Shown here in pieces: positions 27,083 through 38,165 of a stretch of DNA of 64,000 bases (its first letter is position 1; each line of letters begins with the position of its first letter). This DNA comes from Tridacna crocea (Eukaryota; Mollusca; Bivalvia; Cardiida; Cardiidae): positions 21,074,501 to 21,138,500 of the forward strand of contig OX031059.1 in assembly GCA_943736015.1 (NCBI GenBank). Reading direction: 5' to 3'. Under the pieces are notes generated by a model. That model was not told the DNA's origin and did no database searches. It worked only from the letters and a program-made list of their open reading frames with translations. The position numbers and the translations under genes were made by a program.

Positions 27083-27327
27083 GTATAAACACACAAAAGC
27101 CCTAATAAAGCTAAAGGTAAAGTTATATAATAGAAAAAAACCCCAACTATTCTACATTAAAGATTCTGATCACAAGATTTTGCACAACATGTAGGAACTT
27201 TTGGGAGCTTTGTATATCGGCTTGAAAACCAGGACACTGAAAAGTACTCTTGAATCTACATCTTTGGAGAACCATATTTTATTTGTTATCATAAACTACA
27301 TTAAATTAGGTACTGTGCTCCAGATAG

Positions 27328-27488
27328 AGGGAGTATTTTGATTCCATAATTGAAAATATCAATAATTCATCACTAAACCTTATGTTGTGGGTGCTCATTA
27401 GAATTGACTTGTTGAGACAATTCTAATGAGTACCCACAACATAGGGTTTGGAAGAGAAATAATGGATTTAGAATACCATCACTCCCTC
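27328..27488. mobile_element. Family C hairpin MITE (copy 2)
   Basis: The hairpin at 27375-27450 has arms GTTGTGGGTGCTCATTAGAA and TTCTAATGAGTACCCACAAC. Outer ends are GGGAGTATTTTGATTCC and AATACCATCACTCCC. Confidence 0.75.
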
Positions 27489-27499
27489 TTTTTTTTTTT

Positions 27500-28190
27500 T
27501 TACCTTTTTTTAAACCAAATTTAAAATTTTCAGTCACATTGATTTTGTTCTCTGCAAATGCTTTCAATTTGGACCAATCTATAATTTTGTCTTTTGGTAG
27601 AGAATTACATCACATGGTTTCCAAACTTGACCCACTGGCAAAAAGATGTTTAAACTGTTTACCAGACAACAGAAATTCAGACCCGTCCCATTGTAAGTAT
27701 TTGCAGACAACTATTTCAATGCCCCTGAAATGATGCAATTTTTCTCCGATAGTGTGGAAAACATTGTTGGAAAAGGAGAAAATGTTGGTTACCAGCATTT
27801 CCTCCTTTTCCAATAATGTTTTCAAAAGGTTAAATTTGTCTATGAAATGATGGACAACATTATAAAAAAACAAAAAAAAAAACTGGTAACCAACTTTTTC
27901 CTGTTTTCCCATAATGTTGTCAGAAGTCTTTTATTTCAGGTTCCCTAAAACTCAGAATTTCTTGTCTAAATCATTGGGTTTGTTAATGAAAGGGACAACA
28001 ATATTATGGGAAAACGAGAAAATGCTGATAAACATTATTTTCCCTTTTCCCCACAATGTTCTTAGAAGTCTGCTCTGTTAGGGTTACTAGCACTAGCAGT
28101 TACTAGTATTTTTCTTTTCCCACAATGTTTTCAAAAGCCTTCTTCCTCTGGGTTTACGAAAAATGCTATTATTTGGTGAAAGGTTTATGC
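27500..28190. mobile_element. Cluster of family A hairpins
   Basis: A right-half fragment (27500-27610), a + copy (27656-27833) and three further decayed hairpin units (near 27860, 28000 and 28100) follow each other. Each hairpin keeps TTTTCC..AATGTT ends. Local duplication or repeated insertion is likely. Confidence 0.55.
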
Positions 28191-28540
28191 AAGTTCAATT
28201 AAGTTTTTTTGATCTTACTGAGTTGATTGTCAAAAATAACTACTTGTAGATATACTAGTAATAATAAGAATCCCAAGGAATTATCTGCACTATAAATAGT
28301 TGAAAAAATCTTGTACTAAAAGAGGCACTAAGTAAGATTTTAACCAGAAAGTTGGGAGGAGGGGAGCTGATTTTTTGTAAGAAAAAATGTCAAAGACATC
28401 ACTTTACACTTACTAAAAAGAAGGGGGGGAAATGTAGAAAAAAAATGTCCCAGGCAGGGGCTCAAACCCACAACATTAAAAACTACATTTGACAACTAGA
28501 ACCAGTAAACTTTGGAGGAAGTCATTTCACTGTTGAAAAT

Positions 28541-28797
28541 ATATGAACCATGCTCTGTGAAAACAGGGCTTGATACAACAACTCGTATCAGCCTGTGCAG
28601 TCCACACAGGATGACCTGGGACAAAACTTTTTGCTAGTGGTCAATTTTATGCATGTTCAAGGGCCATTCTATCTGATGACAAATTTGGTTGTTGAAAAAG
28701 TTGCCATTGTGTATCACTGATTATGTGATGGCTTCAAAGGTATACTGTCATCACAGAGAATCATTAAGCCCTTTTTTGCCAGAGCATGGTTCATATT
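28541..28797. mobile_element. Family D MITE
   Basis: Inverted ends ATATGAACCATGCTCTG and CAGAGCATGGTTCATAT extend inward to AGGGCTT/AAGCCCT, about 34 bp with few mismatches. The total is 257 bp. It contains TATCAGCCTGTGCAGTCC. I recall similar ends in other bivalve repeats. Confidence 0.72.
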
Positions 28798-29557
28798 TAT
28801 CTCCTGCTAACTGATGAGGAAACTGGAAAAATACAAAAATCTCAATAATAAATTTCTATCTATGTTGTAATTTTTCAAACCATCTTCTTATATGAATGAG
28901 AAATGGTAACTTTTTTCAGATTTTCTGAAAAACTTGTTGAACAAAATCTTACTTAATGCACCTTTAACCCTTAGAGTAGTGAGTAAAAGCAACAGAAAAG
29001 TTCATCCTAGAAATATGATCCAGATAGATCTGATAGCAATTACATACTAGTAGTTACTTTTGTTTGAAATGTTTCAGCCAAGTGGACAATGCAGATCAAT
29101 GATCAGGCTGCACATTATGTGCTGCCTGATCTTGATCTACTCTGTCCACAAAGGCAACAGTTATCATATGATGAGATGCGCTTTATGGGTTGAAAATAAG
29201 ATTACTACAAATGTTCAATTACACCTGAATTCATAGATCATGCTAAGGAAACAGAAAAGTTAGCGTCTTGCAGAAAGCGATTTAGGAAAAGTTTAATTGG
29301 CTGAAAAAGAAATGTAGAATCATGTTTTGTGCAGTCTGATCTTGATTTTCTCTGATCATGAATGGTGCTTTAAGGGTTAGTGACCTTGACAAAGAGATAT
29401 AATCAGCTTTTCCTACTTTCCTCACACTGTTTTTTCATTTGTACGAGAGAAATCAAGTCATTTGAGCAATATCTAAACCAAACTCTGCAAAATAGTGTCA
29501 ATAAGGACTGTTCTAGAAATTGGCCCTGTGATACAGTACATAGATACATAGATACAT
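28798..29557. other. Intergenic with palindromic GATCAG repeat
   Basis: GATCAGGCTGCACA and TGTGCTGCCTGATC (29101-29133) form an imperfect palindrome shared with other places in the window. No gene is seen. Confidence 0.45.
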
Positions 29558-29784
29558 GTAACTCTTTACCACACGAGAACATTTTAGACCAGTCCAAATT
29601 GAAAGCATTTGCAGACGACAAAATAAATGTGACTGATAGATTGAAATTTGGTTTGGTAAGGGTGGAAATACTTTTGGAAAAGAAGAAAATGCTGGTTACC
29701 AGCATTTTCTCCTTTTCCTGCAATGTTTTCTAAAGGCTTATATCTCAAGGTCAACAAGAGTAGGGATTGTGTGGTAATGGGATA
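29558..29784 (+). mobile_element. Family A MITE
   Basis: CTCTTTACCACACGAGAAC to GATTGTGTGGTAATGGGATA. Core GAAAATGCTGGTTACCAGCA is perfect. It is preceded by a short GATACATA repeat. Confidence 0.82.
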
Positions 29785-30669
29785 AGAAGAGCAAAAATGT
29801 AGGAAACAATAATTTTCATCATATTATTACTCTCAGATGATAATTTTGAATTTTGTTGACATTAATAATGCATGTACAACAAAACCGACACATAAAGGGT
29901 AATTGGCTCAGCCAATTTTTTTCTATGGATTGATGATAGTCATTGTGACAGGATTCATTCCTCTCCCACCACTGACCATTGTTTTGATGATGGTAATGTG
30001 GGAAAGCAACCAGTTGCTTGGTAAGAAAATTGTGTGGAGTACTGGTAAAAGAGACTCCAGGAAAGCATGGATAGGTGCACTAGCCAACGCAAATTAACTG
30101 AAATAATGTTGAAAATTGCGTTATACACCATACAATCAATTGAAACATACTTAAACAGTACAACAGGCACTTTTGAAGAAATGAATACTAGTTTCTCCTA
30201 TCATTATGAACTGAACATGCAATACAAGGATAGTACACTGTAAGAAAATAGATATTTGCTGACAGGCAGTTATAAGGCACAAAGAAAGATAAACCTCTAC
30301 TGAAAGAAGAAATATAATAGTATAGTATCACATTTTTCTAAATCTAAATTCCAAGACTAACCTCCTGATTGGCTACCATGTTCCCTCTTGGCCAATCAAG
30401 AGGCTAATTTTGGCATCTAAGACTAGAATTGAATTCAGTACGTATGCATGATGATTAGGATATTTGATCACAGTAACAGCTATTTATTGGAAGCAGAGAT
30501 TGTAAGGATATACTGCGACATAGGGTGAAGCACTCGCACTTGCATCCAGTGTATATTGTTATACAGCAATGTAGAATAGTCAGATGCTGGAGTAAAGACA
30601 AAACATTTCTGCTTGTGTAATACCAGAACTGACATAAAAAATGTTGCATGTGTTGATGTGAGTCAACCT
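29785..30669. other. Intergenic, nothing recognised
   Basis: A 64-codon frame at 29903-30097 has no recognisable homology. A family A hairpin base remnant starts near 30670. Confidence 0.4.
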
Positions 30670-30747
30670 GAGAAAATACAGGCATTTTCTCTGTGTCTCA
30701 AAATGTTTTGTACCCTTTCTGAGACAACTTTTCCCTTTGGAGCTACT

Positions 30748-30972
30748 TTAACCCTTTAAAAAAAAACAAAATTTTAGACTGGTCCAAATTGAAAGCATTT
30801 GCAGAGGACAAAAAAAAACTCAAAAATTGAAATTTATTTCCAGCAGGGTGGAAAACATTGTTGGAAAAGGAGAAAATGCTGGTTACCAGCATTTTCTTCT
30901 TTTCCCATAATATTTTCAAAAGGCTTCTATCTCAGGGTCGTAAAAACCAGGAATTGTGTGGTAAAGGGTCAA
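30748..30972 (+). mobile_element. Family A MITE
   Basis: TTAACCCTTTAAAAAAAAAC to AATTGTGTGGTAAAGGGTCA. A right-half fragment of the opposite orientation follows at 30972-31040. Confidence 0.82.
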
Positions 30973-31292
30973 AATTTGTTGTCTGCAAATGCTTACAATT
31001 AGGAAAAGTTCTAAATTTTGCACTTTGGAAAGATTTATGTCATACTAAATATATCTTTTGCAAATGCTTTCAATTTGGCCTGCAACATACAAAAAGGGAC
31101 ATTCAGATAAGTAGTTGAGAAACATTCAAAATATATATATATATTTTTTCAAATCTTCCTGTCCTAAGCCCCAATGCCATCCACTCATATTCTGGCATGA
31201 TCTTCATTCCCTAACTATGTTAGTTTTTCAAGTCTATAGATTCAAATTTCACAAGCCCATAATGCTGCTTCTCATTTCTCATCATTTGTATT

Positions 31293-31904
31293 CTTAACAC
31301 TCTACCAAAGAATTCGTAATTTCAACAAATCCAAGCCTTTTGAAAACGATCTTGGAAAGGGAGAAAATGCTGTTAACCAACATTTTCTCCTTTTCCAATA
31401 ATGTTTTCTGCCCTGTCAAGAACACATTTCACAATTTGAACCATCTTAAATGTGCTGTTTGTAAATGCGTTCAATTTGGACAAGCCTCTATTTTTGTTGT
31501 ATGGTAGAAAGTAAACCATTTACCAATCAATCTCATGTTTTATGACCTTGAAGAAGATGGGAAGTAGAGAAAATTCTGGTCTCTATTCTTCAAAGTGCAG
31601 TCCTCTGTTTCATAAACAGCATCCTTATAGGCTGCATTTTAATGTGTTGTCTTCTAATATGCTTTCAATTTGATGATTAGTAAAGAGTTAACTTATTACC
31701 ATACAACAAAACTTTAGACTGGACCAAATTGAAAGCATGTGCAGATGACAGGATAAAATGCAACTAAAATGATGATTTCTGTCTTTTTACAGGGTAGGGA
31801 TCATTGTGGAAAAAGGAGAAAATGCTGGTTACTTCTCCTTTTCCCACAATGTTTTAAGAAGCCAGTTGCTTCCAAAAAACTTGGGATTGTTTGGTATAGA
31901 GTTA
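31293..31904. mobile_element. Three consecutive family A MITEs
   Basis: 31293-31514 (-), 31514-31691 (-, hairpin mostly lost) and 31688-31904 (+) lie end to end, the last two sharing a TTAA. In the third the left hairpin arm leads straight to TTACTTCTCC, so the centre is deleted. Confidence 0.68.
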
Positions 31905-32166
31905 CAGCTTAGGGATTCTGGAATATTTGTTACTAGGATGATAAATATAGGAAAGTAATCAATGTAACATTTTGATTTTTCTGTCTCGACATGATTGCCA
32001 TCGTTCATTTTGACAGACAATCTGGTTTTGATTTAGATGTCTGAGCTGTAATAAAGATCAACATTATATTTCACATTGCTATACACATTTAGCCTTCATG
32101 TTTAAATCTCTATATACATTTCCCTGTCATCGGAGATTTGACTGCCCAAATCTTGTTTCCATTATA

Positions 32167-32293
32167 GGGTATGATACATCAGAAAATGGAGAAAATATTG
32201 CTGACTAGCACTTTCTCTTTTTCGCAGAATGATTTTGAAAGCCCTTCCAGTCAGGGTTGATATGACAAAAGACCATTAAGGAATAGGGTTAAA
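32167..32293 (+). mobile_element. Family A fragment
   Basis: GGAGAAAATATTGCTGACTA with a decayed right arm, ending AATAGGGTTAA. Confidence 0.45.
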
Positions 32294-32619
32294 CAACCCA
32301 AGCTCGATAACTCTTTAACATCAGAATCAGCTATGGTGGCAAGATTGAGATTTCTCCGTGAGAATTGGAGATTTTGTCACTATATTTAGACCAGGAAATT
32401 CTGTCATACAAGTAAATTGTAACATGTCATTTCAGTGGTAAAATGTTCCATAAGATATTACGGAACCAATAAAATTTTTCATGAATTATTCATGAAAACA
32501 AGATTTAGTAAGCCAAAATTTAATATCCCATGATGCAAAGATGAATTATAAAACAACCTTGGTAACAAACAATGAAGTCTATAATGCACTTGGTGACCTT
32601 TTCCCTCTCCAATACATCT

Positions 32620-32823
32620 TTACTCATAGTAAACTCCGTATACACTGCTGATCGCAAACAGCGATCGATTTCTGAATTCTGCTGTAGAGTAAGTGTCATA
32701 TTTTTCATCCCATAAACACCGGCTCCCAATACGTAAACCTTGACTTCCATTTTGACCAATGTGAACCAAACAGATGACCTTGAACCTTGGAATCATCATT
32801 TCTTTCACTCTTGCTTTTATAAC
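32620..32823 (-). CDS. DYNLT5: DYNLT5 exon 3 (C-terminal)
   Basis: The acceptor is TTTTTCCTGCAG. Sixty-seven codons begin [15 protein letters not shown] and stop at TAA 32622-32620. It carries the beta strands that form the Tctex dimer. ATTAAA about 100 nt further (32523-32518) is a possible poly(A) signal. Confidence 0.94.
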   Translation of the reverse strand, partial: VIKARVKEMMIPRFKVICLVHIGQNGSQGLRIGSRCLWDEKYDTYSTAEFRNRSLFAISSVYGVYYE

Positions 32824-35800
32824 CTGCAGGAAAAATTAATAACAGTGTTTAACCCTTGACATAATAACTTTATCCTCTTGTAATCTCATGAAATAGGGCT
32901 TTAAAATTTTGGACTGAAAGCATGATGCAGGCGACAAATATTACTCAAAAATTAAAATTTCATATGAGAAGGGTAAAAGGCAATGTGGTAATGCTGGTTA
33001 CCAGTATTTTCCTCCTTTTCCTACTCTTTTGCACGGTCATTAACCCTTTACCACATAGCAAAATTATAGACCTATCAAAATTGAAAGCATTTGCAGATGA
33101 TAATTTCATAGGGATTCAAATGATTCAATTTTTCTTTGACAGAGAAGAAATCTTTGTGGGAAAAGGAGAAAAATGCTTACCAGCATTTCTCCTTTTCCCA
33201 CAAAGTTTTCAGAAGGCCTTTTCCCCAGGATCGCTAAAAGTTGTCATTGGGTGGTAAAGGCTTAAAAGTTAGAAATGCGAGGTAAAGAGTTAAACAGAAC
33301 TCTGTCCAGGAAAGATGCACACTGCTTTCTCCTTTTTCCACAGTGTTTTCTCCTCTTTCACTTGTAAATCATGTCACTGTAACCAAATCTAACTTTTTGC
33401 CTGCAAATGCCCTCAGTTGGGGGAAGCAAAAAATACTTTGTTTGCTCTAGCTAACCACTGACTTAATCTATCTGACATGTCTGTTTGTGAAGCTAGGGAA
33501 GAGGGCTTTTTAACCCTTTACTCCACAGATACTCATTTCTATGCATTGCTTGTTTGGAGCCTTTGGAAAAAACATTGTGGCAAATGGTGAAATTGCTCGT
33601 GACAAGCAATTTCACCTTTTGTCACAATGTTTTCTATGCTATCAAAAGGTGTCATATACACATAAGAAATGGCTTCATCCTTGCTGTTATTTAGGGTCAA
33701 TTAGAGATACCATAAAAATGCCTTATGGGGTAAAGGGTTAAGAAGAATTTTGGATAGGGATCACAATGGTGATTACCAGCCTTTTCTGGTGATTGACATT
33801 TGTCCTTTTCCCACAACTTTTTCTATTCTTTCATAGACATATTTCATAAAGTGCACTGAATTTCATTTCTTCACTTTTGTCATCTTTTTATTTGACAATT
33901 CTCAGTTCAAAATAGAAACTTATAAATTCAAAGAGAAGTTATAACTTCAGTAGTGCAATTTCAACCTATGGAGTGAACCTAAATGTCAAACATTATTATA
34001 GTGCAAAGAACTTTCTCATGATTTGATTGGTTAACATGTTGGGAACATATATCATGTTCCCAGGCAAAAACAACGTAAAGCCAGTTTCCTGTTTGAGTAC
34101 CCCATAAACATTACTACACGAGCAACACAACATCCATAATGGTGTTGTCAATCGATCACCAGACTGCACATTTATGTACCAAACTGCATGTTTTAGTGAT
34201 TCAGTTTCCAGTGACATCAGTTTTCATTGAATTGGGGCATTCAGAAGGGAATTTCTATATATAATTATAATTCATGAAAATTTCACTTAACACGCTTTGA
34301 AAGGGTAAAACTTTGCAGTATAATAAATTCGTTGTATGGGCAGGTGGCAGGGGACATGGAAACTTGTTTACGGCCGTGTCGAATCATGTCGCCACCTCGC
34401 CTTCAGCTCGCGGCGACATGATTCACTACAGCCATGAAACAAGTTTCCAACTTCCCTGCCACCTAACCGTACAACTAATAAAGTTCACATTTCATTCATA
34501 ACTTTCCTTAACCCACCTCTGATATAGTTTTTGACATCTGACGACACAATTCTGGTTCATATTTTTCTTCTGCAAGATAACTTTCTAGCACATCTTTAAT
34601 GATATGTTTGATTTTGCCTGATGGAAACTTTTTCTTGGGTTCCATCTGATATGTGTTTTCACATCGAACTGGCGGTCTATAATCATGGCCTGGTTCATCC
34701 ATAAATGACACTGTACTCATGGAACTGGCCCTGAAGTGACAGAAAATTAGATGAAATATAAGTCAAACATATTACAGAGAAAAAACCTGTTTAACCCATT
34801 ACCACACAATCCCTACTTTTGATGACCCTGAGAAAGAAGCCTTTAAAAACATTGTGGGAAAAGGAGAAAATGCTGGTTACCAGCATTTTCTCCTTTTCCC
34901 ACAATGTTTTCTTCTGTTCACAAAACAAATTTCTAACCTTCAGTCACTTTAATTTTGTCCTCTGCAAATGCTTTTGATTGGACAAGTCAAAATATTGTTG
35001 TTTGGTAATGAGTTAAGCCCACAAACTGCTTTAATAAGAGACCACTGCTTTCTTCTTTATCCCTTAAATTCTTAAGTCAACCTGCAATAAAGGACCACCT
35101 GCTGGCAATATACAATTTTCTTGCTTCCCTTGGGCAGTCTCTAAATACAGATCTGACTGCACCTGAGTGTATGGTAATATCAGTAAAGTGCTCTGCTCTT
35201 TCTCAGAAAACATATAATATTATGTGACCTGTCACAAGAAAAGGAACAATCTTGGAAATTCTGCACATCAATTAGAAGAACACAGATCAAAGATAGTGTA
35301 GGTCAGTTTAAGTGGATGGTTAAAAAATCATTGTATAGAAAGGTAGAATGACCACTTTTCACACAAAAAATATCATAAAAGTGAAAAGTGTAGACCACGA
35401 TCAGCCTGTGTAATCCATGCAGTCCTACCAGGGGTCAACACTTGTCACAGTTCTCATATGGTCCCTTTTTGCATGACAAGTTACATATACTAACAAGGGT
35501 TTACATAGTTTCCATACTAGACAACAAGAATTTTGTGCTAATTTGAAAGCATTTACACAACAAAATAAATACAACTCAAATTGTGAGATCTGTCTGATTG
35601 ATCAGAAAAAGCTGGGTGGAAAGGAGCAAAGACTTGTTGCCAACATTTTTTTCCAAAAACATTCCTTGAGATGTGAAAAACACCAGATTATTTGGTATAG
35701 ATTTAATCCAGAGCTGAAAAACTTTTCAAACCAGATTTGTGTCTGGTACAGTGTTGTACACAATTTTTAACATTATCTCAGTTGAATCTGTACACTACGA

Positions 35801-36785
35801 GGGACACTTTTTAAGTTCGTAGAGTAGGGTGGTATTTTTAAAACCGCTTGAAATGTCAAAATTTTATTTATCTAAGACCTTCCAAATATGCCCCGTCTGC
35901 CTCCACACACATTTTACACCGATCGAACCATTTCTGGAACACCACCAGGTAGTCATCTTTAGGTATATGTTGCAGACATTGATAGACCGCACTGCCTATA
36001 CCACAACATGATTCAAAACGGTGCCCTGCCAGCATTTCCTTTAGTCTTGGGAACAACCAAAAGTCACAGGGGGACAGGTCAGGACTGTATGGGGGATGAT
36101 CTAAGACATTGAGCCCAGATTCTTTCAGATATTCCTGTACCGTAGCGGATTTATGGGCCTGTGTGTTATCATGGAGTAATTTGATGCTGCTGACACCAGT
36201 GTGCGGTCTGTGTTTCTGATAGAAATCAACAAGTTGAGTAAGAACGCTTTCTCTGTAAAACTTTCCAGCGGCAGAACTACCTTTCGGGACTGGAATTTGA
36301 AGGACTGGACCTTTCGAATCAAAGAATATCGCATACAACATGCAATTTGAAGTTTTGCAACGGTGCGCAATGACAGGTCTGTCACTCTCAGATGAAACTC
36401 AAACCTTATATTTTTAGCCTTAGAATTGGGTTGAAAATGATAGATCCAGGTTTCATCACCTGTAACTATCTCTTCCAAATGACGTGGGTCACATTTATCA
36501 TATTTTTCTATAACTTGCGATGTAAGTCTAACCCGACTTTGTTTCTGATTGTCAGTGAGCAAATGGGGCATCCAGCGCGGGCAGATTGGGGAATCAAACA
36601 TCCATGTGTGAATCTAACAATGACAGCAGAGGTAAAGAACATGAAATGGATTTTATCAGTTTTATATACCCTGGTCTATGATGTTTTCCATCCTGTCTGA
36701 TATCACTACTTGCTAACGATGAAACACTTCCCTGTTTCTTTAAAAGTCGAGCTGCCTTGTCACGAGCCTTTTCATGGTCACCCAT
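32620..36785 (-). CDS. DYNLT5: Dynein light chain Tctex-type 5-like, complete CDS
   Basis: Three coding exons (36785-36670, 34730-34517, 32823-32620) encode 177 residues, about the length recalled for human DYNLT5/TCTEX1D1. Tctex-type light chains are small dimers that bind dynein intermediate chain or cargo; DYNLT5-type proteins are linked mainly to cilia (family knowledge). The N-terminus has [17 protein letters not shown]. The middle has [11 protein letters not shown] and [18 protein letters not shown]. The C-terminus has [23 protein letters not shown] and [14 protein letters not shown], the Tctex-1 fold. Splice phases are 2 and 0. The start ATG is in the context CAAGATGG, with a plausible 5' UTR acceptor (TTTCAG) at 36812, so an upstream non-coding exon is likely. 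It is divergent to RIC1. Confidence 0.93.
32849..33265 (+). mobile_element. Two adjacent family A MITEs in DYNLT5 intron 2
   Basis: 32849-33043 (old, hairpin AATGCTGGTTACCAGTATTT) and 33040-33265 (TTAACCCTTTACCACATAGC to GTGGTAAAGGCTTAA) share the TTAA at 33040-33043. Confidence 0.78.
33288..33440 (-). mobile_element. Family A fragment
   Basis: CTTTCTCCTTTTTCCACAG and CTGCAAATGCCCTCAGTT remain of the right half. Confidence 0.5.
33510..33741 (+). mobile_element. Family B MITE (copy B5)
   Basis: TTAACCCTTTACTCCACAG to GGGGTAAAGGGTTAA. The arms GTGAAATTGCTCGTGACAAG and CAATTTCACC are near perfect. A short family A-like fragment follows (33742-33850). Confidence 0.9.
34331..34475. mobile_element. 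145 bp hairpin element in DYNLT5 intron 2
   Basis: The outer ends GTTGTATGGGCAGGTGGCAG and CTGCCACCTAACCGTACAAC pair, as do GGAAACTTGTTT with AAACAAGTTTCC and GAATCATGTCGCC with GGCGACATGATTC. The loop is about 17 bp. It is GC-richer than its surroundings. Confidence 0.7.
34517..34730 (-). CDS. DYNLT5: DYNLT5 exon 2
   Basis: The acceptor is GTCACTTCAG and the donor GAG/GTGGGT. The first base completes a glycine codon from exon 1. [20 protein letters not shown] and [17 protein letters not shown] form the N-terminal helices of the Tctex domain. Confidence 0.94.
34791..35016 (-). mobile_element. Family A MITE, CCCATTACC subtype
   Basis: TTAACCCATTACCACACAA to GTTTGGTAATGAGTTAA, 60 bp from DYNLT5 exon 2, with a perfect central palindrome. 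Confidence 0.88.
35508..35706 (+). mobile_element. Family A MITE, old copy
   Basis: ACTAGACAACAAGAATTTTG to AGATTATTTGGTATAGATTT. The hairpin is heavily decayed. Just left of it, 35395-35470 holds a fragment of the GATCAGCCTG repeat. Confidence 0.5.
35795..36600 (-). pseudogene. Mariner transposase relic
   Basis: The frame at 36125-36601 has [17 protein letters not shown] and [10 protein letters not shown]. The frame at 35868-36341 has [11 protein letters not shown] and [13 protein letters not shown]; exactly 34 residues separate the last two catalytic aspartates, the DD34D of mariner. The two parts are in different frames, and the stretch between about 36330 and 36410 is garbled. The N-terminal DNA-binding domain and one end are missing. 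The surviving inverted terminus is probably CTACGAGGGACAC at 35795. It lies in DYNLT5 intron 1, same strand, 70 bp from exon 1. It cannot encode a working enzyme as it stands. Confidence 0.9.
36670..36785 (-). CDS. DYNLT5: DYNLT5 exon 1 (start)
   Basis: ATG at 36785-36783 starts [19 protein letters not shown]. The donor is AGG/GTATAT. The basic, serine-rich N-terminus agrees with KKxGSxSSL in the vertebrate protein. This exon alone is not diagnostic, but frame and spacing fit. Confidence 0.85.
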
Positions 36786-38024
36786 CTTGCTACCCTCTTC
36801 AACAACTGTAACTGAAAGAAGAAGGTTTGAATAAAGTCCTTCAATAATGTGATGTTTGTGTACATAGATAATGCTAAAATACAGAAAACAAATCCTCAAA
36901 ATAATTCATCATTTTTGAATACTTGGTTATTCAAGTATTTAGTCCAGATCCTGAAATATACATGTTTTGTTGACTAGATTTCTGAATCCCCTCCATACAT
37001 GATATTTTTCGGAAGATTATAAACCAGTATGAATTTACTTTTAGTGCATTAAATACAATTTCATGGCTTATTGTAACGATGCAGCCTGACTAATATTAAT
37101 AAATACACTAATTGATTTAAGATGCTACACTTGGCTATAACAAAAATCCTGCTTTTTTGGATTTTTTTTTTTTGGGAAAATAACTTTAGAAAACACTGCT
37201 GACACATAGAAAAATCCTGGTAACCACCAATGCCTATGTTTCCCTGGGTATTTTGTTCCCTGCAAAAGACTATAAATCATTCGAACTGCATTTTATAGCA
37301 CGTCTGATAATGCTTTTACTTTGGAAGGGTTTACAATTATGTCATCGAATTACGAGTTGGAACGATCACAACATAAGTATGGAATGTCGGCAGCTCTTTC
37401 CCAAAGCTATCACACCGATCTCTGTCAGTCCTTTTTCGAAATAGATATAAAGTTAATTGAAAAAAAAATTAATCGAATTTTAAGAAAAATACATGTACAT
37501 TAGTTACAGTTAAATTTACATAAACAAACCTAATATCTAAAACAGAAAGTAATTCATAAGCTTTGTCTAAACTGTAAAAAAATGTGACAGTTGCCAAGGT
37601 GCTATGATGCCTTTACTGAGAACCTAAGGGATACAATTTAGGTCGCCGACAACTTTAGACAGGTGCGCAAATAATGTGGAAAATAAAAGTTTTCAATTCA
37701 TATCATTTTTCATTTGAATGAATCGAAAATCATAATAATTGAATAAATCATTACATTAAAAGTATTATTTACATCAAAGTATTGCAAAAAAAGAGACATT
37801 TCTGAATGTCGGATATGAAAGGGAAACTACTTTCAATTTGTGCAAAAAAGGGGAAATTCCGAAAGTGAAACGGGTTTGTTTTTGTGTTATGATTTGTGAT
37901 TGGACAGATCTTTTACCTGTAGACCAATGAATACTCATGTCACAAATGACCTATTAAACGCAGGCAATATGGCCGAGTGACAGGTTCGTGGCATAGAAAG
38001 AATGAAAGACTTGACTTAAGCACC
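36786..38024. promoter_or_regulatory. Divergent DYNLT5/RIC1 intergenic region
   Basis: The 1.24 kb between the two start codons must hold both promoters. An inverted CCAAT (ATTGG, about 37899) and CCAAT (37924-37928) lie 100-125 bp before the RIC1 ATG. Two tiny upstream reading frames precede it, ATGGCCGAGTGA (37969-37980) and one at 38002-38019. A decayed family A fragment occupies about 37175-37360. No TATA box or CpG cluster is obvious. Confidence 0.45.
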
Positions 38025-38165
38025 ATGTATTTTCCCATCGGGTGGCCTAAATATCTCGAACCGCCTCAAAATGAATCCCAGAGAGTTAATTTTATTGTTT
38101 CAAGTTGTGATCGAATGCTGTTTTTGGTTGTATCCGATGATAATTTAAGTATTTGGTACTGTAAG
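38025..38165 (+). CDS. RIC1: RIC1 exon 1 (start)
   Basis: Forty-seven codons run from CACCATG to the donor AAG/GTAAGT. RVNFIVSSCDRMLFLVVSDD and NLSIWYCK are the first propeller strands. An in-frame GTG further upstream is not a start. Confidence 0.93.

Noticed and set aside
29903-30170. Hydrophobic 64-codon frame resembling a membrane peptide
   Set aside because: Short, isolated, overlapped by another frame on the opposite strand, no homology.
37977-38024. N-terminal extension of RIC1
   Set aside because: The upstream in-frame codon at 37977 is GTG; the ATG at 38025 has a strong context and matches the family start.
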